The notes under the pieces: generated by a model | The model's input: the letters and a program-made list of their open reading frames with translations, nothing else | Database searches by the model: none | Told to the model about the DNA's origin: nothing | Program-made: the position numbers and the translations under genes | Source of the DNA: Pseudaquidulcibacter saccharophilus | GTDB taxonomy: Bacteria; Pseudomonadota; Alphaproteobacteria; Caulobacterales; Aquidulcibacteraceae | Direction: 5' to 3' | DNA length: 64,000 nt | Assembly: GCF_019455445.1 (NCBI RefSeq) | Contig: NZ_JAHWUS010000003.1 | Coordinates: forward strand, 372,001 to 436,000 | Shown: piece after piece, positions 16,617 through 26,411 of the stretch | Numbering within the stretch: position 1 is the first letter of the stretch | How the letters are laid out: each line of letters starts with the position of its first letter

Positions 16617-18764
16617 ATGGGTGCAAATGTCACTGGGGTGATTGCTGCGATTGCTGCCGGCATCGTGGCGATTGTATATGGGTTTGTCACAATCCAATCT
16701 GTATTAAAAAAGAGTGCGGGTTCCGAGCGTATGCAGGAAATTGCCGCAGCAATTCAAGAAGGCGCAAATGCCTACCTTAACCGTCAATATACTACAATCG
16801 GTGTGGTTGGTGTTGTATTGGCAATTGTTCTATTTGTTTTATTCGGGCCGCTAACTGCGGTCGGTTTTGTTTTAGGGGCAGTGTTATCTGGTCTTGCTGG
16901 TTATATCGGCATGCTGGTTTCAGTTCGCGCCAATGTCAGAACCGCCGAAGCATCACGTCACAGCCTAGCAGGTGGTCTTGACCTTGCGTTCAAATCCGGC
17001 GCTGTTACCGGTATGTTGGTGGCTGGTCTCGCACTTTTGGGCGTTTCTTCTTATTTCTATATCCTAGTTTCTGTATTGAAAAACGAAGTGACATCACGGG
17101 TTGTTGTTGATTCATTGGTTGCCCTAAGCTTTGGTGCATCTTTGATTTCAATTTTTGCCCGTCTTGGCGGTGGTATCTTTACCAAAGGCGCTGACGTTGG
17201 CGGCGACATGGTTGGTAAAGTTGAAGCCGGTATTCCAGAAGATGACCCTCGTAACCCTGCGACAATTGCTGATAACGTTGGTGACAACGTTGGTGACTGT
17301 GCGGGTATGGCGGCCGACCTTTTTGAAACCTATGCGGTAACTTTGGTGGCAACTATGGTTTTGGCATCAATCTTCTTCCGCGAAGCTGGTGCAGATGTCA
17401 TGATGGCATTGCCACTTGGCATCGGGGCGATGGCGATTGTTACCTCTATTATCGGTACATTCTTTGTGAAACTTGGTAAAAGCGGTAACATTATGGGTGC
17501 ACTTTACAAAGGTTTGATTGCGGCGGGCGTATTGTCGGCAATCGGTCTTTATTTTGTTGCCCAATATATGGTTCCAACCGCGCTTACCACTTCTGACGGT
17601 CATTCCGTTGGTGCAACACAAATCTTCTTGTCTGGTATGGTTGGTCTTATCGTTACTGCGGCAATTGTTTGGATTACCGAATATTATACTGGTACTGAAT
17701 ATGCGCCGGTTAAATCAGTGGCACAGGCATCAATTTCTGGTCACGGTACAAACGTAATCCAAGGCTTGGCGGTTTCTATGGAATCAACCGCACTTCCTGC
17801 GCTTGTTATTGTTGCTGGTATGATTGCGACCTTTACTATTGCTGGTCTATTTGGTGTGGCGATTGCAACCACAACCATGCTTTCGGTTGCGGGTATTATC
17901 GTTGCCTTGGACGCATTTGGTCCAGTAACTGATAATGCGGGCGGCATTGCCGAAATGTCTGAATTGCCTCCAGAAGTTCGTAAAACTACTGACGCGCTTG
18001 ATGCGGTTGGTAACACTACTAAGGCGGTTACCAAAGGCTATGCAATTGGTTCTGCGGGTCTTGGTGCATTAGTGTTGTTTGCGGCATATACCGCAGATAT
18101 TCGCCACTTTGCGGAAAACCCACAACAGTTCAAATTCTTTGACGGTGTTGTGGTTGACGGTATGTTTGACCTTTCAAGCCCTTATGTGGTTGCGGGTCTT
18201 CTAATCGGTGGTTTGTTACCATATTTGTTTGGTGGTTGGTCTATGACTGCTGTGGGTCGTGCTGCGGGCGCGGTGGTAGAAGAAGTTCGCCGCCAGTTCA
18301 AAGAAATCCCTGGCATTATGGAGCGTAAAGCAAAACCTGATTATGGTCGCGCTGTGGACATTCTTACCAAAGCGGCAATCCGTGAAATGATTGTTCCGTC
18401 ATTGCTTCCAGTGCTTTCGCCAATCGTTCTTTTCTTTGCAATTAATACAATTGCGGGCAAAGAAAATGCGCTTGCTGCGGTTGGTGCAATGTTGCTTGGT
18501 GTTATCGTTACCGGCTTGTTCGTGGCGATTTCAATGACATCTGGCGGTGGTGCATGGGATAACGCCAAAAAATCTTTTGAAGACGGTTTCATTGATAAAG
18601 ATGGTAATAAACACATGAAAGGTTCAGAAGCCCATAAAGCATCTGTAACCGGCGATACTGTTGGCGACCCGTACAAAGATACTGCGGGCCCTGCGGTTAA
18701 CCCAATGATCAAAATCACCAACATTGTGGCATTGCTATTGTTGGCGGTTCTTGCGCATCATTAG
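16617..18764 (+). CDS. hppA: Membrane-bound proton-translocating pyrophosphatase, K+-independent type
   Basis: The enzyme couples pyrophosphate hydrolysis to proton pumping across the inner membrane. The 715 residues form about 16 hydrophobic segments. The substrate site is visible: [19 protein letters not shown] followed by [20 protein letters not shown], and, late in the protein, [10 protein letters not shown] and [18 protein letters not shown]. In the subtype-determining motif GNTTKA, residue 469 is Lys; K+-dependent pumps have Ala there, so this one should not need potassium. It stands alone, with its own leader and a terminator after a repeat element. Confidence 0.97.
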   Translation: MGANVTGVIAAIAAGIVAIVYGFVTIQSVLKKSAGSERMQEIAAAIQEGANAYLNRQYTTIGVVGVVLAIVLFVLFGPLTAVGFVLGAVLSGLAGYIGMLVSVRANVRTAEASRHSLAGGLDLAFKSGAVTGMLVAGLALLGVSSYFYILVSVLKNEVTSRVVVDSLVALSFGASLISIFARLGGGIFTKGADVGGDMVGKVEAGIPEDDPRNPATIADNVGDNVGDCAGMAADLFETYAVTLVATMVLASIFFREAGADVMMALPLGIGAMAIVTSIIGTFFVKLGKSGNIMGALYKGLIAAGVLSAIGLYFVAQYMVPTALTTSDGHSVGATQIFLSGMVGLIVTAAIVWITEYYTGTEYAPVKSVAQASISGHGTNVIQGLAVSMESTALPALVIVAGMIATFTIAGLFGVAIATTTMLSVAGIIVALDAFGPVTDNAGGIAEMSELPPEVRKTTDALDAVGNTTKAVTKGYAIGSAGLGALVLFAAYTADIRHFAENPQQFKFFDGVVVDGMFDLSSPYVVAGLLIGGLLPYLFGGWSMTAVGRAAGAVVEEVRRQFKEIPGIMERKAKPDYGRAVDILTKAAIREMIVPSLLPVLSPIVLFFAINTIAGKENALAAVGAMLLGVIVTGLFVAISMTSGGGAWDNAKKSFEDGFIDKDGNKHMKGSEAHKASVTGDTVGDPYKDTAGPAVNPMIKITNIVALLLLAVLAHH

Positions 18765-18769
18765 AACTT

Positions 18770-18870
18770 AAAACCCCACCCTCGCATTACTCCGTAATGC
18801 TCACTCAGGGTTTTAGGAAATTAGGAAAATAAAAATCGAAAAGCGTGGTTTCCGATTTTTATTTACATAT
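18770..18870 (+). repeat. Composite palindromic repeat, copy A (left arm of a 52-bp inverted repeat)
   Basis: The first part is a nested hairpin: outer AAAACCC...GGGTTTT (18770-18814), inner GCATTAC-TCC-GTAATGC (18784-18800). The second part, 18819-18870, is an AT-rich imperfect palindrome (AAAAATCGAAA...TTTCCGATTTTT). Bases 18819-18870 are the exact reverse complement of 21127-21178. A diverged copy with the same two-part build lies at 47012-47120. Confidence 0.85.
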
Positions 18871-18877
18871 CAATTAG

Positions 18878-18907
18878 AAAGCCCCCGATTTGTCGGGGGC
18901 TTTTTTG
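18878..18907 (+). terminator. Rho-independent terminator downstream of hppA
   Basis: AAAGCCCCCGA-TTTG-TCGGGGGCTTTTTT is a strong GC stem with a T-run. It follows repeat copy A and closes the hppA transcript. Confidence 0.93.
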
Positions 18908-19013
18908 TATTGGGGGGAATATTGTTGAGAAAAACTCAACAATCGCTACCTGAAAACTCGCTTATTATTGTTTTGCATTTGGCTTAACAGCGTCCGGTTT
19001 TTTGGAGGTTGTT

Positions 19014-20210
19014 TTGGTTATATTTAAGTTACCATTTAGGCATTTGGTCATTTCGCTTTTTTTAGGCTTGGCACAGACAATTGCATTCGGGACGTCTTTA
19101 TATCTTTTGACGGTCTTTGGGGCTTATATTGCGCGGGATTTGGCTTTGCCGTTGTCGCTTGTGTCGTTTGGGATGACTTTTGGGGTTTTATGTGGTGCGT
19201 TGATTTACCCCCATGTTGGGCGTTTAATTAATCATGGACGCGGGCGGCAAATATTGGTTTTTAGCGCACTTTCATTTGCGTTTGGATTAATCATAATTGC
19301 GAATAGTCATTCGGCGACAATATATATCATTGGTTGGGGTTTTATGGGCTGTGCAATGGCTTCTGGGCTTTATGATGCAGTCTTTAGCCAATTGGGCTTG
19401 ATCTTTGGCAAAGATGCACGCCCGATGATTTCACTAATCGCGTTATGCGGCGGGTTTGCCAGCACGATTTTTTGGATAATAAGCGGGCATTTTGTTCGTT
19501 CAATTGGTTGGCGAGAAGCGTGTTTAATATATGCGGCATTGCATATTTTTATAAGTCTGCCGATTTATCTTTTCATTCTGCCGACTGGTAAATGGCATGA
19601 GATTCACGGGCAAAAACCTACCCAATTGGTACTTGATATTAATACCAAGCAAAAACTTATGATTATTACTTCACTTTTCATGTGTGAAACATTGGTTGCC
19701 GCCATTATTGGGGTGCATATTGTTAATATGCTTTCAGGGCAGGGGATTGGGGTTAATATTGCTGTGGCAATGGCGGCAATAATTGGACCTTCCCAAGTTG
19801 CAGGACGTTTTATCGAGCTAAACATTGGTCATAAAATCCGCCCAATCACTAGCGTATCAGCAGCATTGATTTTGATTATTATTGGCTTGGTGTTGATTGG
19901 AATTAATCCGCAAAATGCACTTTGGTATTTAATGATTTATGGTGCTGGGATTGGGGTTTTATCTATTGCGCGCGGCACATTACCGCTAGAGACTTTTGAC
20001 GCCAAAATCTATCCTTTGCTTATGGGTAAAATGGCGCGCCCAATTGCAATTACCCAGGCATTTGCACCAACAATTGGTGCATTGCTTGTGGCACGTTTCG
20101 ATTTGATAAGTATGTTATTGATTTTGTGCTTTATTGTTGCCCTATCATTGGCAGCATCAATCTATTTACGCTATATAAAAGAAGATATTGAAGCGAAAGA
20201 AACCATATGA
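19014..20210 (+). CDS. Major facilitator superfamily transporter
   Basis: The product has about 12 hydrophobic segments and MFS loops such as GRLINHGRGRQI between segments 2 and 3. The substrate is not readable. I start it at the TTG at 19014 because TTTGGAGG ends 5 nt before it; the in-frame TTG at 19002 overlaps that ribosome-binding site. This gives 398 residues. It overlaps the following lysR gene by 4 bp (ATGA), so the two are co-translated and the regulator may respond to the transported compound. The pair is bracketed by the perfect 52-bp inverted repeat and terminators, which suggests an inserted accessory cassette. Confidence 0.88.
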   Translation: MVIFKLPFRHLVISLFLGLAQTIAFGTSLYLLTVFGAYIARDLALPLSLVSFGMTFGVLCGALIYPHVGRLINHGRGRQILVFSALSFAFGLIIIANSHSATIYIIGWGFMGCAMASGLYDAVFSQLGLIFGKDARPMISLIALCGGFASTIFWIISGHFVRSIGWREACLIYAALHIFISLPIYLFILPTGKWHEIHGQKPTQLVLDINTKQKLMIITSLFMCETLVAAIIGVHIVNMLSGQGIGVNIAVAMAAIIGPSQVAGRFIELNIGHKIRPITSVSAALILIIIGLVLIGINPQNALWYLMIYGAGIGVLSIARGTLPLETFDAKIYPLLMGKMARPIAITQAFAPTIGALLVARFDLISMLLILCFIVALSLAASIYLRYIKEDIEAKETI

Positions 20211-21076
20211 AACGCCAAAAAATCCCATCCTTAAATGCGCTGCGTGCCTTTGAGGCTTTGTTCAGAACCGGAAGCGTTCACGCGGCGGCGGATGATTTGG
20301 GGGTTACGGCGGGTGCAATAAGCAAACAATTATCAACGCTTTCGGAAGCAATGGAGAATAGACTTTATAATATATCTGGTCGCGATATTGTATTGACCCC
20401 ATATGGCAAGCAATTGGGTGCGGCATTAAAAGGGGCTTTTGATTCTATCGAAAGTGCAATCTATGCAGGGAAGGGCGGTAATGTTCTTAATGTCTCTTGC
20501 CTTGGCACATTTGCGCTTAAATGGCTTATCCCACGTTTACCAAAATTCTATGCCTCACATGGCGGTGTAAGCGTGAATATTCTTGAAGCGTACGAACAGG
20601 TTGATTTTAAAAGCCATAAATATGATATTGCCATTCGTATGACCGGCTCAAAAGGGCTTGAAGGATATAGGGTCACACCTTTTTTGCGATATAGTTTCGG
20701 GGTTTTAATGTCGCCCAATCTATCGGGTGACATTAAAGAACCCGCAGATATTATGCGCTTGCCCAAGATTTCTTATAAAACCTATGACGATTCATGGAAA
20801 AATTGGCAAAAAGCAATGGGTCTTGATGAGGTTATGGAGGAACAATATTTTGAATTTGACCATACCTCGACTGCGATTTCGGCGGCAGTGGCGGGGATTG
20901 GCGCGGTAATAAGCTCATCAATTCTAACCCGGGCGGAACTTACGGCGGGTGAATTAATCGCCCCCTTTGGCTTTATCTCGTCTGGGCAAAGCTATGCAAT
21001 AATTGAACCCACAAATAAAACCCGCACATCATTGCAAGCAGCCTTTATTGATTGGCTATTAGAAGAAGGCAAATAA
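20207..21076 (+). CDS. LysR-family transcriptional regulator (GcvA-like)
   Basis: The 289-residue protein begins with a LysR helix-turn-helix: IPSLNALRAFEALFRTGSVH, AAADDLGVTAGAISKQLSTLSE. The PSLNALRAFEA start and the RDIVLTPYGKQL wing are typical of the GcvA/AmpR subgroup. The effector-binding domain follows (LGTFALKWLIPRLPKF, YDIAIRMTG). It overlaps the MFS gene by 4 bp in the same direction; LysR genes are more often divergent from their targets. The inducer is unknown. Confidence 0.92.
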   Translation: MKRQKIPSLNALRAFEALFRTGSVHAAADDLGVTAGAISKQLSTLSEAMENRLYNISGRDIVLTPYGKQLGAALKGAFDSIESAIYAGKGGNVLNVSCLGTFALKWLIPRLPKFYASHGGVSVNILEAYEQVDFKSHKYDIAIRMTGSKGLEGYRVTPFLRYSFGVLMSPNLSGDIKEPADIMRLPKISYKTYDDSWKNWQKAMGLDEVMEEQYFEFDHTSTAISAAVAGIGAVISSSILTRAELTAGELIAPFGFISSGQSYAIIEPTNKTRTSLQAAFIDWLLEEGK

Positions 21077-21092
21077 CCCAATAACCCTCAAT

Positions 21093-21120
21093 AAAAAGCC
21101 CCTCAAAAGAGGGGCTTTTC
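21093..21120. terminator. Terminator after the lysR gene
   Basis: AAAAAGCCCCTC-AAAA-GAGGGGCTTTTC is a near-perfect stem with A/T runs on both sides, placed between convergent lysR and petC. It can act in both directions. Confidence 0.9.
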
Positions 21121-21126
21121 TAGTTT

Positions 21127-21225
21127 ATATGTAAATAAAAATCGGAAACCACGCTTTTCGATTTTTATTTTCCTAATTCATCCAACTTGCTGAGTGAGGC
21201 ACGAAGTGCCGAAGGTGGCAAGTTG
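21127..21225 (-). repeat. Composite palindromic repeat, copy B (right arm of the 52-bp inverted repeat)
   Basis: Bases 21127-21178 are the exact reverse complement of 18819-18870. The attached hairpin part (CAACTTGC at 21183-21190 with GCAAGTTG at 21218-21225; inner GGCAC-GAA-GTGCC) is on the outer side, mirroring copy A. So the whole unit is inverted, not just its core. It lies 6 bp from the petC stop. Confidence 0.85.
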
Positions 21226-21231
21226 AGTTCT

Positions 21232-22044
21232 TTAGTGTTTCACATTTCTCCAAACCGCTTGGTAAGACATCCAAGTGAAAATGGTCATGATGAACAAGAA
21301 CAACAAGGTTGCGATACCAGCAGATTTACGTTCTGTCTGATGCGGGTCACCTGCCCAAGTCAAGAATGCAGCAACGTCTTTTGCTTCTTGATCTGCGGTT
21401 GCTTTAACGCCTTTATTTTCAGGGGTATCAGCATAGGTCACAAGATCGTCAACGATTTGTTTTGGCATACCAATAATACCGCCCGCGATATATGGGTTAT
21501 ATGATTTACCCTCAGGGATAACCAAATCGTGTGGAGGTGTATGGTCATAACCAAGCATCAATGAATAAACATAGTTTGCGCCGCCGTGACGTGCTTTGGT
21601 GATTACAGACAAGTCAGGTGGCAATGCGCCGCCGTTTGCTTGTTTTGCATCATAGTCGCTTGCAAATGGTGCAACAAATTTGTCCGCAGGAATGCCCGGA
21701 CGGTCAACAGGTGCGCCGTTCGCGTCAACGTCTTTAATGGTGTAACCTTTTGCAATTGCTTTGATTACAGGGTTATCATTTGGGTTTGGATATTTAGGGT
21801 CGTAATAAGGACCATACTTATCGCCCAAATTGCGGTAATGCAATTGGTTCATAGAGTGGCAAGAAGAGCAAACTTCTTTATAAATCTGGAAACCACGTTG
21901 CAATTGCGCACGGTCAAAACGACCGAATGGACCATTATAAGAACCACCGGCATCCATAAGCTTTGCCGCACCGGTGTTCGCAAATGCGGTACCCGCACTA
22001 AGGGCAGCAAATGCTATAACAACTGAAGTAATTATTTTACGCAT
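21232..22044 (-). CDS. petC: Cytochrome c1 of the bc1 complex
   Basis: Cytochrome c1 passes electrons from the Rieske protein to cytochrome c in complex III. After a signal peptide (MRKIITSVVIAFAALSAGTA) the mature chain carries the haem c site CSSCH in EVCSSCHSMNQLHYRNL. A single C-terminal transmembrane anchor (about LLFLFIMTIFTWMSYQAVWR) holds it in the membrane. The start is the ATG at 22044 with AAGGGTG upstream. It is the last gene of the petABC operon, and a repeat copy follows almost at once. Confidence 0.95.
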   Translation of the reverse strand: MRKIITSVVIAFAALSAGTAFANTGAAKLMDAGGSYNGPFGRFDRAQLQRGFQIYKEVCSSCHSMNQLHYRNLGDKYGPYYDPKYPNPNDNPVIKAIAKGYTIKDVDANGAPVDRPGIPADKFVAPFASDYDAKQANGGALPPDLSVITKARHGGANYVYSLMLGYDHTPPHDLVIPEGKSYNPYIAGGIIGMPKQIVDDLVTYADTPENKGVKATADQEAKDVAAFLTWAGDPHQTERKSAGIATLLFLFIMTIFTWMSYQAVWRNVKH

Positions 22045-22055
22045 ATCTATCACCC

Positions 22056-23354
22056 TTAGTTTTGAACAACGCCAACAATATTTGGATTCGGCTCTTCACC
22101 TTTTGGTGCGTCTGCAATTGAATCCGCAATTGATGCAGGAGGAGTTTTTGGTTTTTCAATCTTGCTAAGAACCGGAAGAATTACCAAGAAATACAAGAAG
22201 TAATAAACAAGACCGATTTTAGACAACCAAGTCCAAGGAGCTTGTGCAGGCATCGCGCCGCAAATTCCTAGGAAAATGAAGTTTGCAATCCAGATGAACC
22301 AGAAAATACGTGCCAATGGACGGTAGCGCATTGATTTGATTTTAGAGCTGTCTAGCACAGGAAGTGCCAACCAAACCAAAATCGCACCAAGCATTGCAAT
22401 AACGCCGCCAAGCTTAGCAGTGAAAATGCCAGGGATGATATCAAAGTCAACCGCACGCAAGATTGCATAGAATGGCAACAAATACCATTCAGGAACGATG
22501 TGCGCAGGTGTAACCTGATTATTCGCAGGAATATAGTTATCTGGGTGGTTCAAAGCTTCTGGAGCAAAGAACACGAATGCAAAGTAAACCATAAGGAATA
22601 CCAAAATCGCGAATGCGTCTTTGATAGTGTAATATGGGTGGAATGGAAGGGTTTCTTTTTCCACGTCTTTAACTTCAACACCAGTTGGGTTGTTGTTGCC
22701 AGGTACGTGCAATGCCCAAATGTGAAGAACAACCACACCCAAAATTACGAATGGTAATAAATAGTGTAGTGACAAGAAGCGGTTCAAGGTTGGTTGATCA
22801 ACCGCAAAACCACCAAGCAACCAATTGTGAATGCTTTCACCGACAAAAGGAATTGCCGAAGTTAGGTTGGTGATAACGGTCGCACCCCAGAAAGACATTT
22901 GTCCCCAAGGAAGAACGTAACCCATGAATGCAGTCATAACCATCAAAAGATAGATGATAACGCCAAGGCCCCACAATACTTCACGAGGCTCTTTATATGA
23001 ACCATAGTAAAGACCACGGAAAATGTGCAAGTAAACTGCAAGGAAGAAGAATGAAGCACCAGACATGTGCATATAGCGGATTAACCAGCCATAATTAACA
23101 TCACGCATAATGTGTGCAATTGACATAAATGCACGGTCAGTAGCAGGGATGTAGTGCATCACAAGGACGATACCGGTTACAATCTGAATCCCAAGGAAAA
23201 TTGCAAGAACTGCACCAAAAGTCCACCAATAGTTAAGGTTCTTTGGTGTTGGGAAATCAATCATTGTATCATAGGCAAAGCGCACAAGAGGAAGACGTTT
23301 GTCAATCCATTTTTCAAAGCCGCTTTGCGGAACATATTTAGAAGGACCGCTCAT
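22056..23354 (-). CDS. petB: Cytochrome b of the bc1 complex
   Basis: Cytochrome b holds the two haems and both quinone sites of complex III. The 432 residues contain the haem-ligating histidines in [21 protein letters not shown] (split over two helices) and [20 protein letters not shown], and the Qo-site PEWY motif in [13 protein letters not shown]. Eight membrane helices are expected from the hydrophobic pattern. It lies 5 bp after petA and 11 bp before the petC start. Confidence 0.97.
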   Translation of the reverse strand: MSGPSKYVPQSGFEKWIDKRLPLVRFAYDTMIDFPTPKNLNYWWTFGAVLAIFLGIQIVTGIVLVMHYIPATDRAFMSIAHIMRDVNYGWLIRYMHMSGASFFFLAVYLHIFRGLYYGSYKEPREVLWGLGVIIYLLMVMTAFMGYVLPWGQMSFWGATVITNLTSAIPFVGESIHNWLLGGFAVDQPTLNRFLSLHYLLPFVILGVVVLHIWALHVPGNNNPTGVEVKDVEKETLPFHPYYTIKDAFAILVFLMVYFAFVFFAPEALNHPDNYIPANNQVTPAHIVPEWYLLPFYAILRAVDFDIIPGIFTAKLGGVIAMLGAILVWLALPVLDSSKIKSMRYRPLARIFWFIWIANFIFLGICGAMPAQAPWTWLSKIGLVYYFLYFLVILPVLSKIEKPKTPPASIADSIADAPKGEEPNPNIVGVVQN

Positions 23355-23359
23355 ATTAA

Positions 23360-23929
23360 TTATCCAATCTTCACAATTGTATCAGATGTATAAAGGTACG
23401 GAGGAATCACAAGATTTTTCGGTGCAGGACCCTTACGGATACGACCAGCTGTATCATATTGTGAACCGTGGCAAGGGCAGAACCAGCCGCCGTACTCGCC
23501 CAAGTAACCAGACTCATTAACCCCAACTGGAATACAGCCAAGGTGGGTACAAGCAGCAAGCATGATTAGATATTCTTCTTTGCCCACTTTACCGTTAGAC
23601 TGTGTGATGCGCTTTGCATCAGTTTCAGGATCTTTAAGGTCTGTGGCTTTATCATCTTTTTTTGCCTGCGCAATTTCAGCAGCAGTTCTATGACGGATGA
23701 ACATTGGTTGACCGCGCCATAAAATCTTTGCCTGTGAACCCTCAGGAACAGCAGTAAGATCAAATTCGATTGAAGACAATGCCAAAGTATCGGCAGAAGG
23801 ATTCATTTGGTGAATTAAAGGCCATGCCGCCATAGCCGCACCGCCCAAAGCAACCGCACCAGATGCCAAATGTAAAGCATCGCGGCGATTTACAAGACCT
23901 TCGTCTTTAGTTGTGGTGTTATCTGACAA
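23360..23929 (-). CDS. petA: Rieske iron-sulfur subunit of the bc1 complex
   Basis: This subunit carries the 2Fe-2S cluster that takes electrons from ubiquinol. The cluster boxes are CTHLGC and CPCHGS, followed by GPAP.NL, the proline loop. One N-terminal membrane helix follows a twin-Arg-like [17 protein letters not shown], so it is likely Tat-exported. An insert rich in [15 protein letters not shown] is typical of alphaproteobacterial forms. I choose the TTG at 23929 ([11 protein letters not shown]), with TTTTGGAG nine bases upstream, rather than the GTG at 23950. It is first in petABC. Confidence 0.93.
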   Translation of the reverse strand: MSDNTTTKDEGLVNRRDALHLASGAVALGGAAMAAWPLIHQMNPSADTLALSSIEFDLTAVPEGSQAKILWRGQPMFIRHRTAAEIAQAKKDDKATDLKDPETDAKRITQSNGKVGKEEYLIMLAACTHLGCIPVGVNESGYLGEYGGWFCPCHGSQYDTAGRIRKGPAPKNLVIPPYLYTSDTIVKIG

Positions 23930-24319
23930 TTCAAAACACTCCAAAAGCACTTAATAATTAATAAGTAACAAGTTTAACTATCTAAAAAATAAATAGTCGA
24001 GACAAAATAGGCGGAATTTATGCGCCCCCATCGCTAATGTTTCGCTTAGCCTTGTCTTTAAAAGGATTCAAGGGTTTTAAGAGAATAAGATGTTACATTT
24101 TGTCCTACTTTAGCATTAATTTGCAGCAGAAAATTCATACCACCAATTAACCAATTGTGAAAAACGCAAATAAAACAATTGATTATGTAATTTTGCTAAA
24201 AATATAAGGTTTTTTGAAATTTAAAGTGGGATGAAAGGTCGCACCACAAATGTCGCAATTTTTTTTCGCCATAAGTGGCGGGAATCAAGGCAATCTCAAA
24301 ATATTAGATAGTAATAATA
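23930..24319. other. 390-bp AT-rich region upstream of petABC
   Basis: No gene is seen. The region should hold the petABC promoter and the 3' end of the winged-helix gene transcript. It is notably A/T-rich, with ATTTTGCTAAAAA-type runs. I could not pick a convincing -35/-10 pair or an FNR box. Confidence 0.4.
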
Positions 24320-24616
24320 TCACCTATTGATGAGAGATTTTAAACTATCAATATATTCGATGAATGCCTGCTTGCCATTTTCTGTCAAAATCACTTTTGT
24401 ATTAGGTTTTTTGCCCTTGAAAGATTTTTCAATTTTCAAATAGCCAGCGGCTTCAAGTTTTGTGATTTGTACTGATAAATTACCATCCGTTGCCTCTAGC
24501 TCACGTTTTAAAACCCCAAAATCCGCACTTCCAGCCGTAGATAAATAGGCCATTATCCCAAGCCGAAGGCGGGAATGGATAAGGTCGTTTATTTGTGAGA
24601 TGTTGAACTCGGTCAT
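24320..24616 (-). CDS. Winged-helix transcriptional regulator (MarR/PF13601-like)
   Basis: The 98-residue protein is a single winged-helix domain: INDLIHSRLRLGIMAYLSTAG, DFGVLKRELEATDGNLSVQITKLEAAGYLKIEKSF in two adjoining blocks, and the wing KKPNTKVILTENGKQAF. This is the pattern of the winged-helix family that regulates adjacent membrane proteins. Its start shares a base with the stop of the upstream membrane-protein gene (TAATG), so the two are co-expressed. It probably represses its own operon, which is inference. Confidence 0.85.
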   Translation of the reverse strand: MTEFNISQINDLIHSRLRLGIMAYLSTAGSADFGVLKRELEATDGNLSVQITKLEAAGYLKIEKSFKGKKPNTKVILTENGKQAFIEYIDSLKSLINR

Positions 24617-25341
24617 TACTCACTCAAAGATGATGATTTTTGAAGCATGGCAAAGAAAATTGCAGGTATAAGTAGTAACATCACAATTATACTTAGCTCA
24701 CCTACAAAGTATCCTTGCAAAAACACTAAATTATGTGCGTAAAATGGGGCAAGAATTAAACCAATAAAGCCGAATAACATAATAATTTTTTTTCGAGCTA
24801 ATGAACCACTAATCCACCAACCTAAGGAAAGAACGAGAATTAATTGTATATTACTGTAAGGAGAAAGAATGGTATTAAATATTCCCACATAATTTAAAGG
24901 TCCGATTTCCCAATCTTTAATTTTCTCTAGAAGCTTGCCGTTTGAAACTCCGTTAGCGAATGCAAGTTCACAAATTTGATTGGAAATCCAAAACAGAAAA
25001 ATGCCTGACCAAATTCCTTGAAAGCCTCTTTTAGATATTCTTGTTATCCATTTTCTGGGAATTAATGAAATTGCCCAAACGAAGGCATACCCAGAGGTGC
25101 ATATCCAAATAATAGACCCTAACAGTTCAAAAAATAGAGATATATTTCGGTGTGGTTGTAGTTCTTTGTATTTATTAATATAAAAATTTCCGCCTAATGC
25201 AAAGGTAAATCCAATTATTAATAAAATAGCGAAAAATGCGATTTTTTTATACTCACCTTTAGAAGGCTTTTCTCCACCTTCTGCTAAAGCTTTAATGTAT
25301 TCAATATCAGATTTTAAACTTTGTTTTTCATCATTTTCCAT
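24616..25341 (-). CDS. Multi-spanning membrane protein of unknown function
   Basis: The 241-residue product has a charged N-terminal tail (about 30 residues) and about six hydrophobic segments, the first near 31-53 (IAFFAILLIIGFTFALGG) and the last near 215-235 (IVMLLLIPAIFFAML). No catalytic motif is apparent. The codon choice is more A/T-rich than in the neighbouring pet and hem genes, suggesting late acquisition. AGAGG precedes the ATG. It forms a two-gene operon with the winged-helix gene. I do not recognise the family. Confidence 0.7.
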   Translation of the reverse strand: MENDEKQSLKSDIEYIKALAEGGEKPSKGEYKKIAFFAILLIIGFTFALGGNFYINKYKELQPHRNISLFFELLGSIIWICTSGYAFVWAISLIPRKWITRISKRGFQGIWSGIFLFWISNQICELAFANGVSNGKLLEKIKDWEIGPLNYVGIFNTILSPYSNIQLILVLSLGWWISGSLARKKIIMLFGFIGLILAPFYAHNLVFLQGYFVGELSIIVMLLLIPAIFFAMLQKSSSLSE

Positions 25342-25542
25342 TACAGCCTCTTATTATTCTTATAATAAAGAACTTTTGAAATTAATTTTACCCTTAGCTT
25401 TAATTTATGCTGCCGATATATTGATAAATAAGCTTTCTATCATATAACATCTTCACTTTATAAAATAAAGTAGTTTATAAATGATTTGCGTTATAATATT
25501 CACCTATGAATAATATGGTTTATTTCCACCGGTTCGGCGTTT

Positions 25543-26409
25543 ATGTCTTTTGGCATGTTTGAAGATAAAAAAATAACTGCCGCCAATTGGTTTGCTGCCC
25601 TTCGTGACGATATCTGCACACGCTTTGAAGAGCTAGAAGATATTGCCACACCAGAGCTTTATGGGCATGGGGCAGGGCGGTTCACAAGAAGCCCTTGGAA
25701 AAGACCTCAAGGCGGCGGGGGTGTAATGTCGATGATGCACGGGCGTCTTTTCGAAAAGATCGGTGTGCATATATCAGTCGTAGAAGGGGAGTTTTCGCCC
25801 GATTTTGCAAAAACCATGAAGGGGGCGGATGTTGACCCACGCTTTTGGGCGGCGGGAATTTCATTAATCGCGCATATGCGTAACCCACGGGTTCCGGCGG
25901 TGCATATGAATACCCGTATGATTATGACAAGGGATTGGTGGTTTGGCGGTGGTGCCGATTTAACCCCAACGCTTGATTTTCAACGTAGGCAAGATTTCCC
26001 CGATGCAATTGCTTTTCACGCGGGAATGAAATCTGCGTGTGACCTGCATGGCGATAATTACGATAAATATAAAAAATGGTGCGATGAATATTTCTTTTTG
26101 CCCCATCGTAATGAGCCGCGTGGTATTGGCGGTATTTTTTATGATCACCATAATAGTGGCGATTGGCAAAAGGATTTTGAATTTACCAAGGATGTCGGAA
26201 AAAACTTCCTTGAAACCTATGCCAATATTGTTGAAACCCGCATGAATGAAGAGTGGACCGATGCCGAACGGCACGAGCAATTGGTTCGTCGTGGTCGTTA
26301 TGTTGAATTTAATTTGCTTTATGACCGTGGAACAATGTTTGGACTTAAAACTGGTGGCAATGTTGAAAGCATCCTTTCATCCATGCCGCCAGAAGTTAAA
26401 TGGCCCTAA
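25543..26409 (+). CDS. hemF: Oxygen-dependent coproporphyrinogen III oxidase
   Basis: HemF decarboxylates two propionates of coproporphyrinogen III to form protoporphyrinogen IX, using O2. The 288-residue product shows the family markers [57 protein letters not shown] and, near the end, [22 protein letters not shown] split over two blocks. The ATG has no good SD nearby, and an 18-codon out-of-frame ORF begins at 25506 and overlaps the start. A TATAAT lies at 25492-25497. No anaerobic hemN is in the window. Confidence 0.96.
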   Translation: MSFGMFEDKKITAANWFAALRDDICTRFEELEDIATPELYGHGAGRFTRSPWKRPQGGGGVMSMMHGRLFEKIGVHISVVEGEFSPDFAKTMKGADVDPRFWAAGISLIAHMRNPRVPAVHMNTRMIMTRDWWFGGGADLTPTLDFQRRQDFPDAIAFHAGMKSACDLHGDNYDKYKKWCDEYFFLPHRNEPRGIGGIFYDHHNSGDWQKDFEFTKDVGKNFLETYANIVETRMNEEWTDAERHEQLVRRGRYVEFNLLYDRGTMFGLKTGGNVESILSSMPPEVKWP

Positions 26410-26411
26410 TT

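Noticed and set aside
18819-18870. Considered as an attachment site of a prophage or integron.
   Set aside because: No integrase, phage gene or tRNA end is nearby, and the element is palindromic and inverted rather than a direct att repeat.
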